A DNA stretch of 64,000 nucleotides from Bacteroidia bacterium (GCA_030433355.1 JAUIMG010000009.1:1-64000); one strand, 5' to 3'; numbered from the stretch's first letter, positions 53,526 to 62,721 are shown. A program made the numbers and translations. Notes: a model not told the origin generated them from the letters alone.

Positions 53526-53895
53526 TATTTATATAGTATCTGTCTTCTCCTTTAAATTCTGGTGACTGAATAGATATAACCCTTAATGGAATGTTAGATG
53601 TTACCCAAACAGCGTGAGCTATGTTAGGAGGAATTGTTAAATAATCTCCTTTTTGTAAAACCCTTATTTTATTTCCTAGTTGCATACTTGCGGTTCCTTC
53701 TAAAACGAATATATTTTCAGTGTGTGTGGCGTGATAATGAAGGGAGACACTATCTTTTATGGTAATATGAAATGTAGAACTATTAGTATCGGAGTATAGC
53801 TTTTCAACAATTATTGGGTTTTCCTGCGCAAATACTGAATTAATAACTAAGATAAAGGCACAGAGGACTTTAATAGTATAACTAAAGTATTTCAT
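53518..53895 (-). CDS. Secreted single-domain cupin protein
   Basis: 125 residues from the ATG at 53893-53895. A signal peptide (YTIKVLCAFILVINSVFAQ) is followed by one small cupin domain: motif 1 with its metal ligands (HYHATHTENIFVLEG), then a strand pair and motif 2 (IPPNIAHAVWV). Function is not predictable from the fold; it is probably periplasmic. A longer frame upstream reaches 53916 but would start inside fmt without a signal peptide. It overlaps fmt by 14 bases and lnt by eight bases in a tightly packed operon. Confidence 0.75.
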   Translation of the reverse strand: MKYFSYTIKVLCAFILVINSVFAQENPIIVEKLYSDTNSSTFHITIKDSVSLHYHATHTENIFVLEGTASMQLGNKIRVLQKGDYLTIPPNIAHAVWVTSNIPLRVISIQSPEFKGEDRYYINNE

Positions 53896-54832
53896 AATCG
53901 TCCAATTTAATCCCATTTAAAAAATCTTTAGCTAACATTCGTTTTTTTCCTGAAAGTTGAAGTTCTATAATCTCAAGATAATAATCAGTTGTACCAATTA
54001 GAATCTTTCCATCTCTTTCTATAATATGTGCAGGCTTTATTGATTTTTCTTGTGAAATAAGAGCTTTATATATTTTTAATGTTAAAACACTACCTTCAGA
54101 TTTTCTTAGTTCGGTCCACGCCGCAGGGTAAGGACTTAGACCTCTTATAAAACAGTCTAGTTTCATTGCAGATTGGTCCCAATTTATCTTGCAGTTTTCT
54201 TTAAATAATTTAGGTGCTTCGGGATAATCACCGCTTAAATCTTGTGGGTATGTTTTAATGGTATTATTCTCAATACTATTAATTGTTTTAACCACTAACT
54301 CAGCTCCTTTTAGCATAAGTTTATCATGCAAGGTTCCTGCATTGTCGGCCTTACTTATTGGTATTTCGATGCTATTTATTATTTCACCAGTATCTATTTT
54401 ATGGCTTAGAAAGAAAGTGGTTACACCAGTAGTTTTCTCTCCGTTGATTATTGCCCAATTAATTGGTGCTGCGCCTCTATATTTAGGTAATAGTGATCCA
54501 TGTAAATTAAATGTGCCTAATGGAGGCATACTCCAAACTACTTCTGGAAGCATTCTAAAAGCAACAATAATTTGTAAATCGGCGTTTAGCTCTCTTAGTG
54601 TTTCTAAGAAGAATTTATCTTTAAGATTATTTGGTTGTAGTATAGTGAGTCCTTTTTCTTTAGAGAATTTTTTTACAGCTGATTCCGTTATTTTTTGTCC
54701 TCTACCTGCCTTTCGATCTGGTGCTGTTATAACTCCCACAACTTTCTTGCCTGCCTTTAATATTTCTTTTAGACTTTCAACTGCAAAGTCGGGAGTCCCC
54801 ATAAAAACTATCCTAAGATCTTTTTTATTCAT
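53882..54832 (-). CDS. fmt: Methionyl-tRNA formyltransferase
   Basis: 316 residues. Fmt formylates the initiator Met-tRNA. The signature regions are clear: N-terminal LRIVFMGTPDFAVESL, the SLLP segment (FNLHGSLLPKYRGAAPINWAI) with the catalytic Asn-His region, and GVTTFFLSHKIDTGEII, then the C-terminal OB-like domain (from about 205). It overlaps the MATE gene by four bases upstream and the cupin gene by 14 bases downstream. The matching deformylase is at 31430, so the formylation cycle is split between two operons. Confidence 0.96.
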   Translation of the reverse strand: MNKKDLRIVFMGTPDFAVESLKEILKAGKKVVGVITAPDRKAGRGQKITESAVKKFSKEKGLTILQPNNLKDKFFLETLRELNADLQIIVAFRMLPEVVWSMPPLGTFNLHGSLLPKYRGAAPINWAIINGEKTTGVTTFFLSHKIDTGEIINSIEIPISKADNAGTLHDKLMLKGAELVVKTINSIENNTIKTYPQDLSGDYPEAPKLFKENCKINWDQSAMKLDCFIRGLSPYPAAWTELRKSEGSVLTLKIYKALISQEKSIKPAHIIERDGKILIGTTDYYLEIIELQLSGKKRMLAKDFLNGIKLDDYEIL

Positions 54833-56160
54833 AATTCAATTTTTCTCCAATCACTAAATTTAAAATAAATATAACTCCCTAAAGCCATCATAAAAAAATA
54901 TATAAATTCCGAACACCAAACTATAGCAAGAGAATAGTTATAAACTATTCCGATAAGATAAGCCACAAAAAGATAAGTTGATATACTAATAGTTTCTATT
55001 GCCAAGGAATAAGTTGTTTTTCCGGTGCCAGTAACAGCAGAAAATCTAATAAAGGCTACACAAAAGAAAAACATGGCAATTGCTATAACATACAAAATTG
55101 GTACGCTTTCTTCAATGACTGTGTTGTCGTTCGTATAAAACGAAAGTATAGTTTTTGGAAATAATAATATAAAAGGAAGAAAGCAAGCAGTAACAGCAAG
55201 GCATAGCCAAATCACTTTATTTACTACATTTAAAACGTCTTCAACTCTTTTTTGACCCATAAGATTAGAAACCATAGTATTTGTAGCACTACTAAATCCA
55301 AATAATGGAATCATAAGTACCATATAAATGCTTCTTATGATATGGGATATGCCAAGTTCTCTTTCTCCCATTTTTTCGATTAAAATAAAGAATGCTAACC
55401 ATGCACTTAATGCTATAAAGTTTTGAATCATTATGGGTACTGAAACCTTTAAAATCTTTATTAAGGCTTTAAATTGAAAATTTACTTTTTTACTAATTCC
55501 GTATTTATTGTAATCTATGGTGTAATGGGTAAAAATGATAAAGAATAATAATGCTACTAAATCAGAAAGGGCAGATGCCAAAGCTGCACCTTCAATACCC
55601 ATAGGGTTTACTGTGCTAAAGCCAAAAATAAAAAGGTAATCCATGATTACATTGCTTATAGCTTGAATAAATGTAGCATAAATCAGCACCTTCGTTTGGG
55701 TTATACCTGTATAAAAAGCGATAAAAATGAAATTGATGAATGCTAAAGGAATTCCAATAGATCTTATTGCTAAGTATTTGTTAGAAGCATCTAAAATGTC
55801 CTTTGAAGTGGTTACTAATTCTAAGAAAGAAGGGGAGAGGAAGCGAACAAAAAAAACAAGCATAATGGATATGGGGATAACAAACCAAATAGAATTCTTT
55901 ATTAAAGCTCCAATCTGCGTGAAGTTTTGTTCTCCATTTCTTCTTCCAATTATGATTTGCAGTCCTATGGAAAAACCAAGACCAATAACCATGATAACAA
56001 AATAGAAGATACCTGCATTCCCTGCAGCACCAAGCTCCACAAGTCCAACTCTGCCTAGAAAAGCAGTATCAGTAACATTTACAATATTTTGCGCTACACC
56101 ACTTAAAATGATGGGTAGAGAAATATTCCAAATACTTTTATAGTTTAATAAGTTTTTCAT
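54829..56160 (-). CDS. MATE-family multidrug exporter
   Basis: 443 residues with twelve predicted membrane segments in two halves. The N terminus IWNISLPIILSGVAQNIVNVTDTAFLGRVG is the characteristic MATE opening, and GLGFSIGLQIIIGRRNGE follows in the family position; the second half repeats the pattern (VPIMIQNFIALSAWLAFFILI). It is an antiporter driven by sodium or protons; substrates are unknown. It lies between the RlmI-like methyltransferase gene (one-base overlap) and fmt (four-base overlap). Confidence 0.93.
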   Translation of the reverse strand: MKNLLNYKSIWNISLPIILSGVAQNIVNVTDTAFLGRVGLVELGAAGNAGIFYFVIMVIGLGFSIGLQIIIGRRNGEQNFTQIGALIKNSIWFVIPISIMLVFFVRFLSPSFLELVTTSKDILDASNKYLAIRSIGIPLAFINFIFIAFYTGITQTKVLIYATFIQAISNVIMDYLFIFGFSTVNPMGIEGAALASALSDLVALLFFIIFTHYTIDYNKYGISKKVNFQFKALIKILKVSVPIMIQNFIALSAWLAFFILIEKMGERELGISHIIRSIYMVLMIPLFGFSSATNTMVSNLMGQKRVEDVLNVVNKVIWLCLAVTACFLPFILLFPKTILSFYTNDNTVIEESVPILYVIAIAMFFFCVAFIRFSAVTGTGKTTYSLAIETISISTYLFVAYLIGIVYNYSLAIVWCSEFIYFFMMALGSYIYFKFSDWRKIEL

Positions 56161-57356
56161 TAATCAACCGCCAAAACTAAACCTTTTAAATAGGCTCCTT
56201 CAGGGTGAAATGCATTTACAGGATGGTCTGGACCTTGAGAGAGATGATGCAGAATTTGGATATTTCTACCACTTTCAATTGCTGCAGCTCTAATAGTATC
56301 TTCAAAAAGTTGTCGGTGAATAGCTTGACTACAGGAAAATGTAAATAATAATCCATTTTTATTTAAATGCTTCAATGCTTCAATATTCAATCTTTTGTAA
56401 GCCTGCGTAGCTCTATGTTTTGCTTTTATATTCTTGGCATAAGCAGGTGGGTCTAATACAATAATGTCATATTTTTCATTACTATTTTGAAGATATTTAA
56501 AGGTATCACTTGTAATACATGCATTCTTATTGGCGTCAAATCCATTAAGACTTAAATTCTTAATACAGCTATCAATTGCTCTTTGTGAACTGTCTACAGA
56601 ATGCACATATGTAGCACCTCCATTTAGTGCATAAAGACTAAATCCTCCAGAATAGCAAAAAGTATTTAGAACTGTTTTTCCTTTACTGTAGTACTTTAAT
56701 AGCTCTCTATTTACTCTTTGATCAATAAAGAATCCTGTTTTTTGTCCTTTTTCCCAATCTACCTCAAATTTTAAATTACCTTCTTTAACAGTTTGAGGAA
56801 CTAAAGCCTTATTGATTAAGTAGCCATCTTCAAAAGCATCATCTTCTGTACCTTGATGTAAGGTAGATTTACTTTTAGAATATACTATTTCACATATCTT
56901 TAAATCTTGTATAACTTTTGATATGGAATCAAGAGATTTTGCCATCCCAATAGAATGAGCTTGGATAACAGCAGTATTGTCATAAATATCAATAATCAAA
57001 CCCGGCAATCCATCTCCTTCACCATGAATTAATCTATAGCAATTGGTTTCACTAGCTTTTACTAGTTTAAGTCTAACCCTTAAATCATAAGCATTTTTGA
57101 TTTTATTATTCCAAAACTTATCATCTATAGCTTCGTTCTTAAAAGTTAAAACTCTAGCAGCTATAGTTCCTTTAGCGAAATGAGCAATAGCTAAAAATTT
57201 GTTATTCTGATCAACTAATTGAACTACTTCGCCAGAATCAAGATTTTTTATTTGTCTATCATTTAAGTTTAAGATGGCTCCAGAAAAAATCCATGGATGC
57301 TTTCTGTTAATACTTGCTAAACGCTTATTGCTTATAATTAATTTGGTATAGGACAT
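56160..57356 (-). CDS. RlmI-like class I SAM-dependent rRNA methyltransferase
   Basis: 398 residues. An N-terminal PUA domain (about 1-80, KHPWIFSGAILNL) and a central EEHEE-type domain precede the Rossmann fold: FFIDQRVNRELL, VLNTFCYSGGFSLYALNGGA (motif I), HSVDSSQRAIDSC, and the catalytic DPPAYAKN motif (cytosine-C5 or RlmI/RlmK style). The family methylates 23S rRNA cytosine. One-base overlaps on both sides tie it tightly to the neighbouring genes. Assignment to RlmI rather than a paralogue is not certain. Confidence 0.9.
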   Translation of the reverse strand: MSYTKLIISNKRLASINRKHPWIFSGAILNLNDRQIKNLDSGEVVQLVDQNNKFLAIAHFAKGTIAARVLTFKNEAIDDKFWNNKIKNAYDLRVRLKLVKASETNCYRLIHGEGDGLPGLIIDIYDNTAVIQAHSIGMAKSLDSISKVIQDLKICEIVYSKSKSTLHQGTEDDAFEDGYLINKALVPQTVKEGNLKFEVDWEKGQKTGFFIDQRVNRELLKYYSKGKTVLNTFCYSGGFSLYALNGGATYVHSVDSSQRAIDSCIKNLSLNGFDANKNACITSDTFKYLQNSNEKYDIIVLDPPAYAKNIKAKHRATQAYKRLNIEALKHLNKNGLLFTFSCSQAIHRQLFEDTIRAAAIESGRNIQILHHLSQGPDHPVNAFHPEGAYLKGLVLAVD

Positions 57357-57868
57357 TATTTAAATTCTATCCTTAATTCTTGAGGGTTATTAGTTCCTCT
57401 GCCAACCATTTTTGCTCTATTTTGGTCTTCTTTTAATCTCTGATACATTCTAGCTTCCTTTTTAGCATTTTCTCCTAAAGCACCATGCATATCAATTTTT
57501 ATCTTATTAGAATTATAGTTGGTGGACGTGTAATCTATTTCGCTACTATCAGCTCTTAAACGATAGTATGCATTTATTTTTTCTATTCCTTTTTGAGCTT
57601 CAATGATTTCCTCTTTAGGGAGATATCTTTCAGTTTTAATATTTTTCAAGTAGATAGCCTTTAAAATAAAGCTATCATTTTTAAAGGTAATATAGGCTTT
57701 CTTAAAATCAGGGTTTTTTGTTTTAGGAAAAATAGAATAATCTAATTTCTCAACTCTATCAATGGTATCACCAATAGTAGGGTGTAAAATATACACACCT
57801 TCTTGTGCTATCGAAAAATGGCTAATTAAAATAAATACTAAGATGTAGGAATTAATCTTCCAATTCAT
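57356..57868 (-). CDS. Secreted hypothetical protein
   Basis: 170 residues from the ATG at 57866-57868, giving the signal peptide WKINSYILVFILISHFSIAQ. The frame is open further upstream, through a Met-rich stretch, but that stretch is simply the shifted reading of the GAT repeats coding for the acidic tail of the preceding gene. The mature part contains two beta segments (YILHPTIGDTIDRVEKLDYSIFP, YITFKNDSFILKAIYL), a helical centre and a basic C-terminal region (KKEARMYQRLKEDQNRAKMVGRG). I do not recognise a family. It overlaps the acidic protein gene by 17 bases and the methyltransferase gene by one base. Confidence 0.7.
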   Translation of the reverse strand: MNWKINSYILVFILISHFSIAQEGVYILHPTIGDTIDRVEKLDYSIFPKTKNPDFKKAYITFKNDSFILKAIYLKNIKTERYLPKEEIIEAQKGIEKINAYYRLRADSSEIDYTSTNYNSNKIKIDMHGALGENAKKEARMYQRLKEDQNRAKMVGRGTNNPQELRIEFK

Positions 57869-58160
57869 CATCATATTTTTCTTCGTACTCTTCTTTGGCG
57901 TCATCGGTAAGATTCCCATCATCATCATAATCATCATCATCTTCAATTATTTGTTCAGCGATGATTTGAGTCATTTTGACTAAGTATATTTTATCTTCTG
58001 TTTCAAATCTTAGGGCACTAACTCTATCCCCATCCTTATTATTAAAAGATATAAGATGTTGAGAAAACCCTTCAGGGTATTCTAGTTTTATTTGTTCTTG
58101 GATACTTGAATCCAACTTTTCATAAGATGTAATTAATCTCGGCTTATTAGGAGCGCTCAT
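57852..58160 (-). CDS. Small protein with acidic C-terminal tail
   Basis: 102 residues. The first 75 residues form a small soluble domain (SYEKLDSSIQEQIKLEYPEGF, then VSALRFETEDKIYLVKMT). The last 28 residues are extremely acidic (DDDDYDDDG, then KEEYEEKYDDELED). Such acidic tails occur on nucleic-acid-mimicking or ribosome-associated proteins, but none is recognised here. It is the first gene of the seven-gene operon leading to lnt. A perfect -7 box (TATTTTTG on the minus strand, 58191-58198) lies 30 bases upstream. Confidence 0.72.
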   Translation of the reverse strand: MSAPNKPRLITSYEKLDSSIQEQIKLEYPEGFSQHLISFNNKDGDRVSALRFETEDKIYLVKMTQIIAEQIIEDDDDYDDDGNLTDDAKEEYEEKYDDELED

Positions 58161-58190
58161 AGGTAATTAGTTTAATGATGACCACTGAAA

Positions 58191-58198
58191 CAAAAATA
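58191..58198 (-). promoter_or_regulatory. Candidate -7 box of the fmt-lnt operon
   Basis: CAAAAATA on the plus strand is TATTTTTG on the minus strand, perfect match to the consensus. Confidence 0.45.
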
Positions 58199-58249
58199 GC
58201 ATTTTAGCAATAGGATTTCTTTTTTGAATAAAAAATAATATAGTGTTAC

Positions 58250-58269
58250 AGGATAAAACATATTATCCT
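58250..58269. terminator. Possible hairpin terminator
   Basis: AGGATAA, loop AACATA, TTATCCT: a perfect seven-base stem in the gap below the membrane protein gene at 58320. No strong T run follows on the minus strand, so this is a weak call. Confidence 0.3.
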
Positions 58270-58319
58270 TCTAAGTACTAAGTTATTCAAACAGTTTCTA
58301 AAGGTAAAGGAATACTTAA

Positions 58320-58913
58320 TTATAGGATTTCTCTGTATTTTTTATTCCAAACTCGTAAAAACGACTTAATAAATAGCAATGTTACAAGAATACCATTTTG
58401 AAACTGATAGAATGAAAAGACCATACAAAGAATCAACAAATTTATTAATAGGTATCTCAGAAAAAAGTGCTTAATGAATGAGCTATTATATACTCCTTTT
58501 TCTTTTCTTTCCAGTTCAATACAAAATTCTGCATAATGACTTAATGTGCAGCAGCACAGTATTATAGGTGAGATAACAGGGTTGAATATTTGATACGGGT
58601 CGGGATTTGTTAGTTCTATCATATCCAAACCATCAATGAATTTTATTACACCACTATATAGGCCGGGCATAAAGGCAATCATCATTAAAACAACTATAGT
58701 AAACCCAATTTTATCAATTTCATCATTTTTCTCTTTGAAAAATAATATTAAAGCAAATACAGCCATGGAGGCGGTATCTAGCATAAACCAAAGAATTAGT
58801 AAAACTGGGTTCCAATCAAAAAAAAGAACTCCAAAAACAAAAAAGAAATCCGATAATAAAGACCAAATGTCAAACTTGGCATTCCATCTTCTAAGATTTT
58901 GAAACAAATCCAT
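58320..58913 (-). CDS. Polytopic membrane protein (possibly DUF6498)
   Basis: 197 residues with about five hydrophobic segments (LSDFFFVFGVLFFDW, LLILWFMLDTASMAVFALILFF, FTIVVLMMIAFMPGL, ISPIILCCCTLSHYA, FLRYLLINLLILCMVFSFY) and short charged loops. The arrangement recalls the DUF6498 family of small Bacteroidota membrane proteins, but I am not certain. Its first 23 bases overlap the end of the preceding exported-protein gene, so they are co-transcribed. No functional clue. Confidence 0.6.
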   Translation of the reverse strand: MDLFQNLRRWNAKFDIWSLLSDFFFVFGVLFFDWNPVLLILWFMLDTASMAVFALILFFKEKNDEIDKIGFTIVVLMMIAFMPGLYSGVIKFIDGLDMIELTNPDPYQIFNPVISPIILCCCTLSHYAEFCIELERKEKGVYNSSFIKHFFLRYLLINLLILCMVFSFYQFQNGILVTLLFIKSFLRVWNKKYREIL

Positions 58914-59559
58914 TTAATAGTTCTTGAATCTTAGAATTGTTCTTCTCCCAAAGCTTTTGACTTGTCCATGTTGTAAATTGTACTGAGCCTATTTCATTTG
59001 AGAAATAGTAGGTATCAAAGATGAATGAAATATCTGAAAAAGTAGTTTTCATTACTCCCCTTAATATTGGGGTTTCATTTACTGTAATATACTCTAGTTG
59101 GATTATTTCTGCCTCCGATCCGGCATTTTCTTCCATAGTATTCTTAGCTATTTTAAAAAGATTCTCTTTAGAAATTTCCGTTTCTTCCGAAATTACAATA
59201 CACCAAGCATCAAATTCTTTGCATTCGAAAGCAAATTCGGCCTCATCATTTAAAGATGCAGGAGGAACTCTTTTCCATTTACTTTCATCATAATTAATAA
59301 TAAACTGATTATTTTTATTTGTTACTTTCTTTTTTGCTGATAAAGGCGCTGATAATTTTTTATCAACACTATCTATATCTAACTCTACTTTTAAATAATC
59401 TAGTAGGTTTTCTTGAGGCATAGCATCTAAAATTTCATAAGCCCATGTGCCATTATTGTAGATATATATTGTATCACCATATTCTGTTATGGCTTTTGTT
59501 TGAGAGAAAAGTAAACTGATTTGTGAAAATAAAAATAGGGTAGGTAGTAGCTTTTTCAT
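58891..59559 (-). CDS. Secreted hypothetical protein
   Basis: 222 residues with a signal peptide (LLPTLFLFSQISLLFSQT). Immediately after it the segment AITEYGDTIYIYNNGTWAYE resembles a small recurring motif of exported Bacteroidota proteins. A charged linker leads to a globular domain (about 90-222: FIINYDESKWKRVPP, EFDAWCIVISEETEI, QLEYITVNETPILRG, SVQFTTWTSQKLWEKN) with a PsbP/Mog1-like feel, alternating beta strands and helices and containing two cysteines. I cannot name a function. It overlaps the following membrane protein gene by 23 bases. Confidence 0.68.
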   Translation of the reverse strand: MKKLLPTLFLFSQISLLFSQTKAITEYGDTIYIYNNGTWAYEILDAMPQENLLDYLKVELDIDSVDKKLSAPLSAKKKVTNKNNQFIINYDESKWKRVPPASLNDEAEFAFECKEFDAWCIVISEETEISKENLFKIAKNTMEENAGSEAEIIQLEYITVNETPILRGVMKTTFSDISFIFDTYYFSNEIGSVQFTTWTSQKLWEKNNSKIQELLNGFVSKS

Positions 59560-59580
59560 TTTATTACTTAGGTTAAAGAT

Positions 59581-60789
59581 TTAATTTTTTATTAAAGTAT
59601 CAATATCAAAATGCTTTATTTGCTTCAATTCTGAAATACGATGTTTAGAGTAATCCTGAAACACAACATCTCCTGTATCATTTGCTTCCAAGTATTTTTG
59701 ATAATAATCAATAGCAGTTTTTTTATCTTCATAATAGATATCATAATTGCGTGCTAAATGATATAAAAGTATTTTGTCTTTTGAGCTATTGTATGCTGCT
59801 TTATAAGCTCTAATAGCATCTCCATATAATCCTTGTTCTTCATAGCTTACCGCAAGATTAGTGTAATAAGTAGATAGGTTTTCTGAAATTCCTTCCCCTA
59901 TTGCTCTTTCAAAGGAAAGGGTACTTTTTTTGTTTTCTCCTATGGCTTTGTATGCTAGCCCTAGATAGTAATAAATTATTTCTGACGCTTGGTTTAATTT
60001 AACTACTGAGTTTAGAGTTGAAATACTCTTATAAAATTGCTCTTGATGAAAATAAGAGATACCCATCATCTTTTTCAAATAAATAGAAGTGTCGCTTTGC
60101 AATTCAATTATTTTGATTGAGTTTCTGATCGTCGCTTCATATCTTCTTTGTTTATAGCTAGATTTTGCCATCCCTAGAAGTATTTTTAGGTTAGAAGTAT
60201 CCATCCTATTTCCAATTTCAAGTAAGCTATCTGCCTTTGAAAATAATTTAAGTTCTATATACAGATTGCTTAACTCTCCAATTGCTTCAATATCTCTTGA
60301 ATTATTTGCAATTGCTTTTGTGTAATAAATTAATGCTGTTTTTACTTGACCGTCTTTAATTGCTAAATCCCCAATATTCTTTTGATAGTAGGAATTAGTT
60401 GTATCAATATATTCTATTTTTTTCAAAGTTTCTATAGCCAATTTGTAATTTGACTCTTTGGTGTAAATATTTGCTAATTGATTTAGAGCGTTTAGATTGG
60501 AAGAGTCACTTGATACAATGGTTTTATATTGCATTTTAGCCTCTTTTAGCCTTCCAATTTTCAAATTGCAATATGCTACATCCCTCAAATAATTTATATT
60601 TAATGAGTCGGATTTATAGCAGAAATGAAACTCTTTGATTGCTTTTTCAAATTGGTAGTTCAGCATTAGTTCTTTTGCTTTATTGCAAGTTTGAATCCTT
60701 TTAGAATCTAATTTGTTTACTTGACCATTTAAATTTGTTACAAATAAAATTCCAATAGCTATAATGATATGTTTATACAATTTCATCAT
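59581..60789 (-). CDS. Exported TPR protein
   Basis: 402 residues from the ATG at 60787-60789. A signal peptide (LYKHIIIAIGILFVTNLNGQ) is followed by about nine tetratricopeptide repeats filling the rest (KELMLNYQFEKAIKEFHFCYKSD, RLKEAKMQYKTIVSSDSSNLNALNQLA, QVKTALIYYTKAIANNSRDIEAIGELS, ENKKSTLSFERAIGEG, LYGDAIRAYKAAYNSSKDK). It is a periplasmic protein-interaction scaffold with no enzymatic domain. The frame extends to an upstream ATG at 60813, which would put a hydrophilic leader in front of the signal peptide and is less likely. A 21-base gap precedes the next gene. Confidence 0.8.
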   Translation of the reverse strand: MMKLYKHIIIAIGILFVTNLNGQVNKLDSKRIQTCNKAKELMLNYQFEKAIKEFHFCYKSDSLNINYLRDVAYCNLKIGRLKEAKMQYKTIVSSDSSNLNALNQLANIYTKESNYKLAIETLKKIEYIDTTNSYYQKNIGDLAIKDGQVKTALIYYTKAIANNSRDIEAIGELSNLYIELKLFSKADSLLEIGNRMDTSNLKILLGMAKSSYKQRRYEATIRNSIKIIELQSDTSIYLKKMMGISYFHQEQFYKSISTLNSVVKLNQASEIIYYYLGLAYKAIGENKKSTLSFERAIGEGISENLSTYYTNLAVSYEEQGLYGDAIRAYKAAYNSSKDKILLYHLARNYDIYYEDKKTAIDYYQKYLEANDTGDVVFQDYSKHRISELKQIKHFDIDTLIKN

Positions 60790-60840
60790 GATGCAAAATA
60801 CATTAAATTTCATTTTGTTAATTTCAATATTGTTTTAAAA

Positions 60841-60865
60841 AAAAGCCACACTAAAGTGTGGCTTT
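60841..60865. terminator. Intrinsic terminator after the 527-residue exported protein gene
   Basis: AAAGCCACAC, loop TAAA or CTAAAG, GTGTGGCTTT. On the minus strand it is followed by a run of eight T interrupted by no other base, so it ends the transcript of the gene at 60961-62544. Confidence 0.85.
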
Positions 60866-60960
60866 AAAATTTTTTTATAAAACAGAAATTCAGAAAAAAA
60901 GCTATAGATATTGTTTCCAATTTATGCCTTCTCATTTTATTGAATCTTCTAAAACTATTC

Positions 60961-62544
60961 TTAATTGCCTTTAAATCTCAATCTTGCAAATCGATGTGTT
61001 TTCTTATTTTCTCCAAACAATATCATTTCATCTTCTGATATTTGGTCGCACACTTTCGGTCGAGTCCAAATTTCAGTTTCCCCTTTTGTAAAAAGAGCTT
61101 CTCTCTCTTGAGCTCCGTTCATATCCATGGAAACTAAGACAACCAAAGACTCTTTTCCCCTTTTCATATTATACACCTTACCAGAACCATTATAAAAAAG
61201 GTTTTTAGGGTGGTCATTAAAAACGAAATATAATTTATCGTCTACCACAGCTAAAGTATATGAAGAGAAGTATCCATTATCATTGGAAGTAATTTGTTTT
61301 TTTGCAATTTTTTCCGTCCATTCAATATTTCCTTCGGGGTCAACATTAATAACTATAATATCATTGTAGTGATAGGTATATGTAGTTCTAGTGTTCCCAT
61401 TGGCATCTGTATAAGTGTTAACTACCACATAATATTGTTCACCTACCAATACAGCTCCACCATCTTCTCTAAGTATAATTTCATCTAATTCATATCTATA
61501 GAGTTCTGCATCTTTACCTTTCGCATCTTTCTTTTTCGTCTTTTTCTCTTCTTTTTCCGTCATGTTCTGCGTAATAAAATCTAAGCTAAACTCTTCAAAA
61601 CTTCTATTTACTATTTGTTCTGATTCCGTATCTAGTTTAAGATAATAACTACCATCAATACTATAGAGACCTTTTTTAGAATAAAAACCTGCACAAACTA
61701 TATTTTTATCATCATCAATAGTAATCTGCATATCCGTTAAAAACTTGCCTTCTATTTCTATAGAATATTTTTTCAATCTAGTTCCATTTTCATAATAACT
61801 CATTATCTGAAAATTGTGATTAACCTCTTTTCTGACTCTTTCATCTTTTTCTTTATATAAAAGACCTAGAATGTGAATGTTTCCATCATTGTCTACTTTA
61901 ATATTACTAGTAGAATACAAATCTGATTTATAGGGGGATATGATAGTTTTTTCCCATAATTTATTCATGTCGCCATCTAAGACGGTAACGTCAAATCTTT
62001 CATTATCATCTTTTTCTTTTGTCGGAATAGTGGAGTAAATCAAAATTTTGGAATCATCTCTGGAAATTCTAAGACTAAAATCATTTGATAGCATTTTTTT
62101 TCTTCCTTCAAATCGAAAGCTTGCAATTCTTGTTCTTTTACCTCTAGGAGAAAGTGACTTTTTATCTATTTCCTGAACATAAAGAGAGTTTTGATCTGTT
62201 TTCTTGTCATAATAATCTGTGAATAAGAATAATTTTTCGTTAAAGTGGATTATGTATTTTAGACCATAATCATTTTTATTGTACTCCAAGTTGATTCCTT
62301 GAGAATGGGTCTTCACCATATTCTTGTCAAAGTGCTCTATAAAGTTATTTATCTTACCTTTTCTATCATATTTTAAGACATAAACACCTGATTCGTCATG
62401 GCCAATGATATTATTGAGAGTTGCTGTTTTTGATTCTTTTATTTCTGGTCCCCATTTTATTTCCACTTTATCTGATTTCTTTTGTGAAAAAGTTGATTGG
62501 AATATTAGAATAGTTAAAAAAAGGAATGTTAGTGATTTTTTCAT
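60961..62544 (-). CDS. Exported beta-propeller-like protein, unknown
   Basis: 527 residues with a signal peptide (SLTFLFLTILIFQSTFSQ). The mature sequence alternates beta strands in blade-like blocks with recurring D-G-N motifs (VDNDGNIHILG, INVDPEGNIEW, ISRDDSKILIY), suggesting a propeller of six or seven blades. A lysine-rich loop (TEKEEKKTKKKDAKGKD) sits in the middle. No T9SS sorting domain is present, so the protein is probably periplasmic. It has its own terminator and a perfect -7 box at 62658. Function unknown. Confidence 0.7.
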   Translation of the reverse strand: MKKSLTFLFLTILIFQSTFSQKKSDKVEIKWGPEIKESKTATLNNIIGHDESGVYVLKYDRKGKINNFIEHFDKNMVKTHSQGINLEYNKNDYGLKYIIHFNEKLFLFTDYYDKKTDQNSLYVQEIDKKSLSPRGKRTRIASFRFEGRKKMLSNDFSLRISRDDSKILIYSTIPTKEKDDNERFDVTVLDGDMNKLWEKTIISPYKSDLYSTSNIKVDNDGNIHILGLLYKEKDERVRKEVNHNFQIMSYYENGTRLKKYSIEIEGKFLTDMQITIDDDKNIVCAGFYSKKGLYSIDGSYYLKLDTESEQIVNRSFEEFSLDFITQNMTEKEEKKTKKKDAKGKDAELYRYELDEIILREDGGAVLVGEQYYVVVNTYTDANGNTRTTYTYHYNDIIVINVDPEGNIEWTEKIAKKQITSNDNGYFSSYTLAVVDDKLYFVFNDHPKNLFYNGSGKVYNMKRGKESLVVLVSMDMNGAQEREALFTKGETEIWTRPKVCDQISEDEMILFGENKKTHRFARLRFKGN

Positions 62545-62657
62545 AATAGTTACTTAATGGCTTTAAAAGGATGTTTTTCTTTAAAGTTTTAATTTAGAAT
62601 TGAAGAAAATGAGTAATAATTGACATTTTCAAGAATACACAATAATGAGCTATAGGA

Positions 62658-62665
62658 CAAAATTA
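62658..62665 (-). promoter_or_regulatory. Candidate -7 box for the propeller-like protein gene
   Basis: CAAAATTA on the plus strand is TAATTTTG on the minus strand, perfect match, about 113 bases upstream of the ATG. Confidence 0.35.
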
Positions 62666-62721
62666 ATTTAGCCTAAGTCCTTTGATCTTATATGCAGAGA
62701 AGGTAAAAGTTATTAAACAAT

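Noticed and set aside
54258-54857. 199-codon open frame on the plus strand across fmt
   Set aside because: Antisense shadow of fmt, which has complete family motifs.
57869-57946. Met-rich N terminus (many consecutive Met) for the secreted protein at 57356
   Set aside because: It is a frame-shifted reading of the GAT repeats of the acidic-tail gene; the signal peptide starts at 57868.
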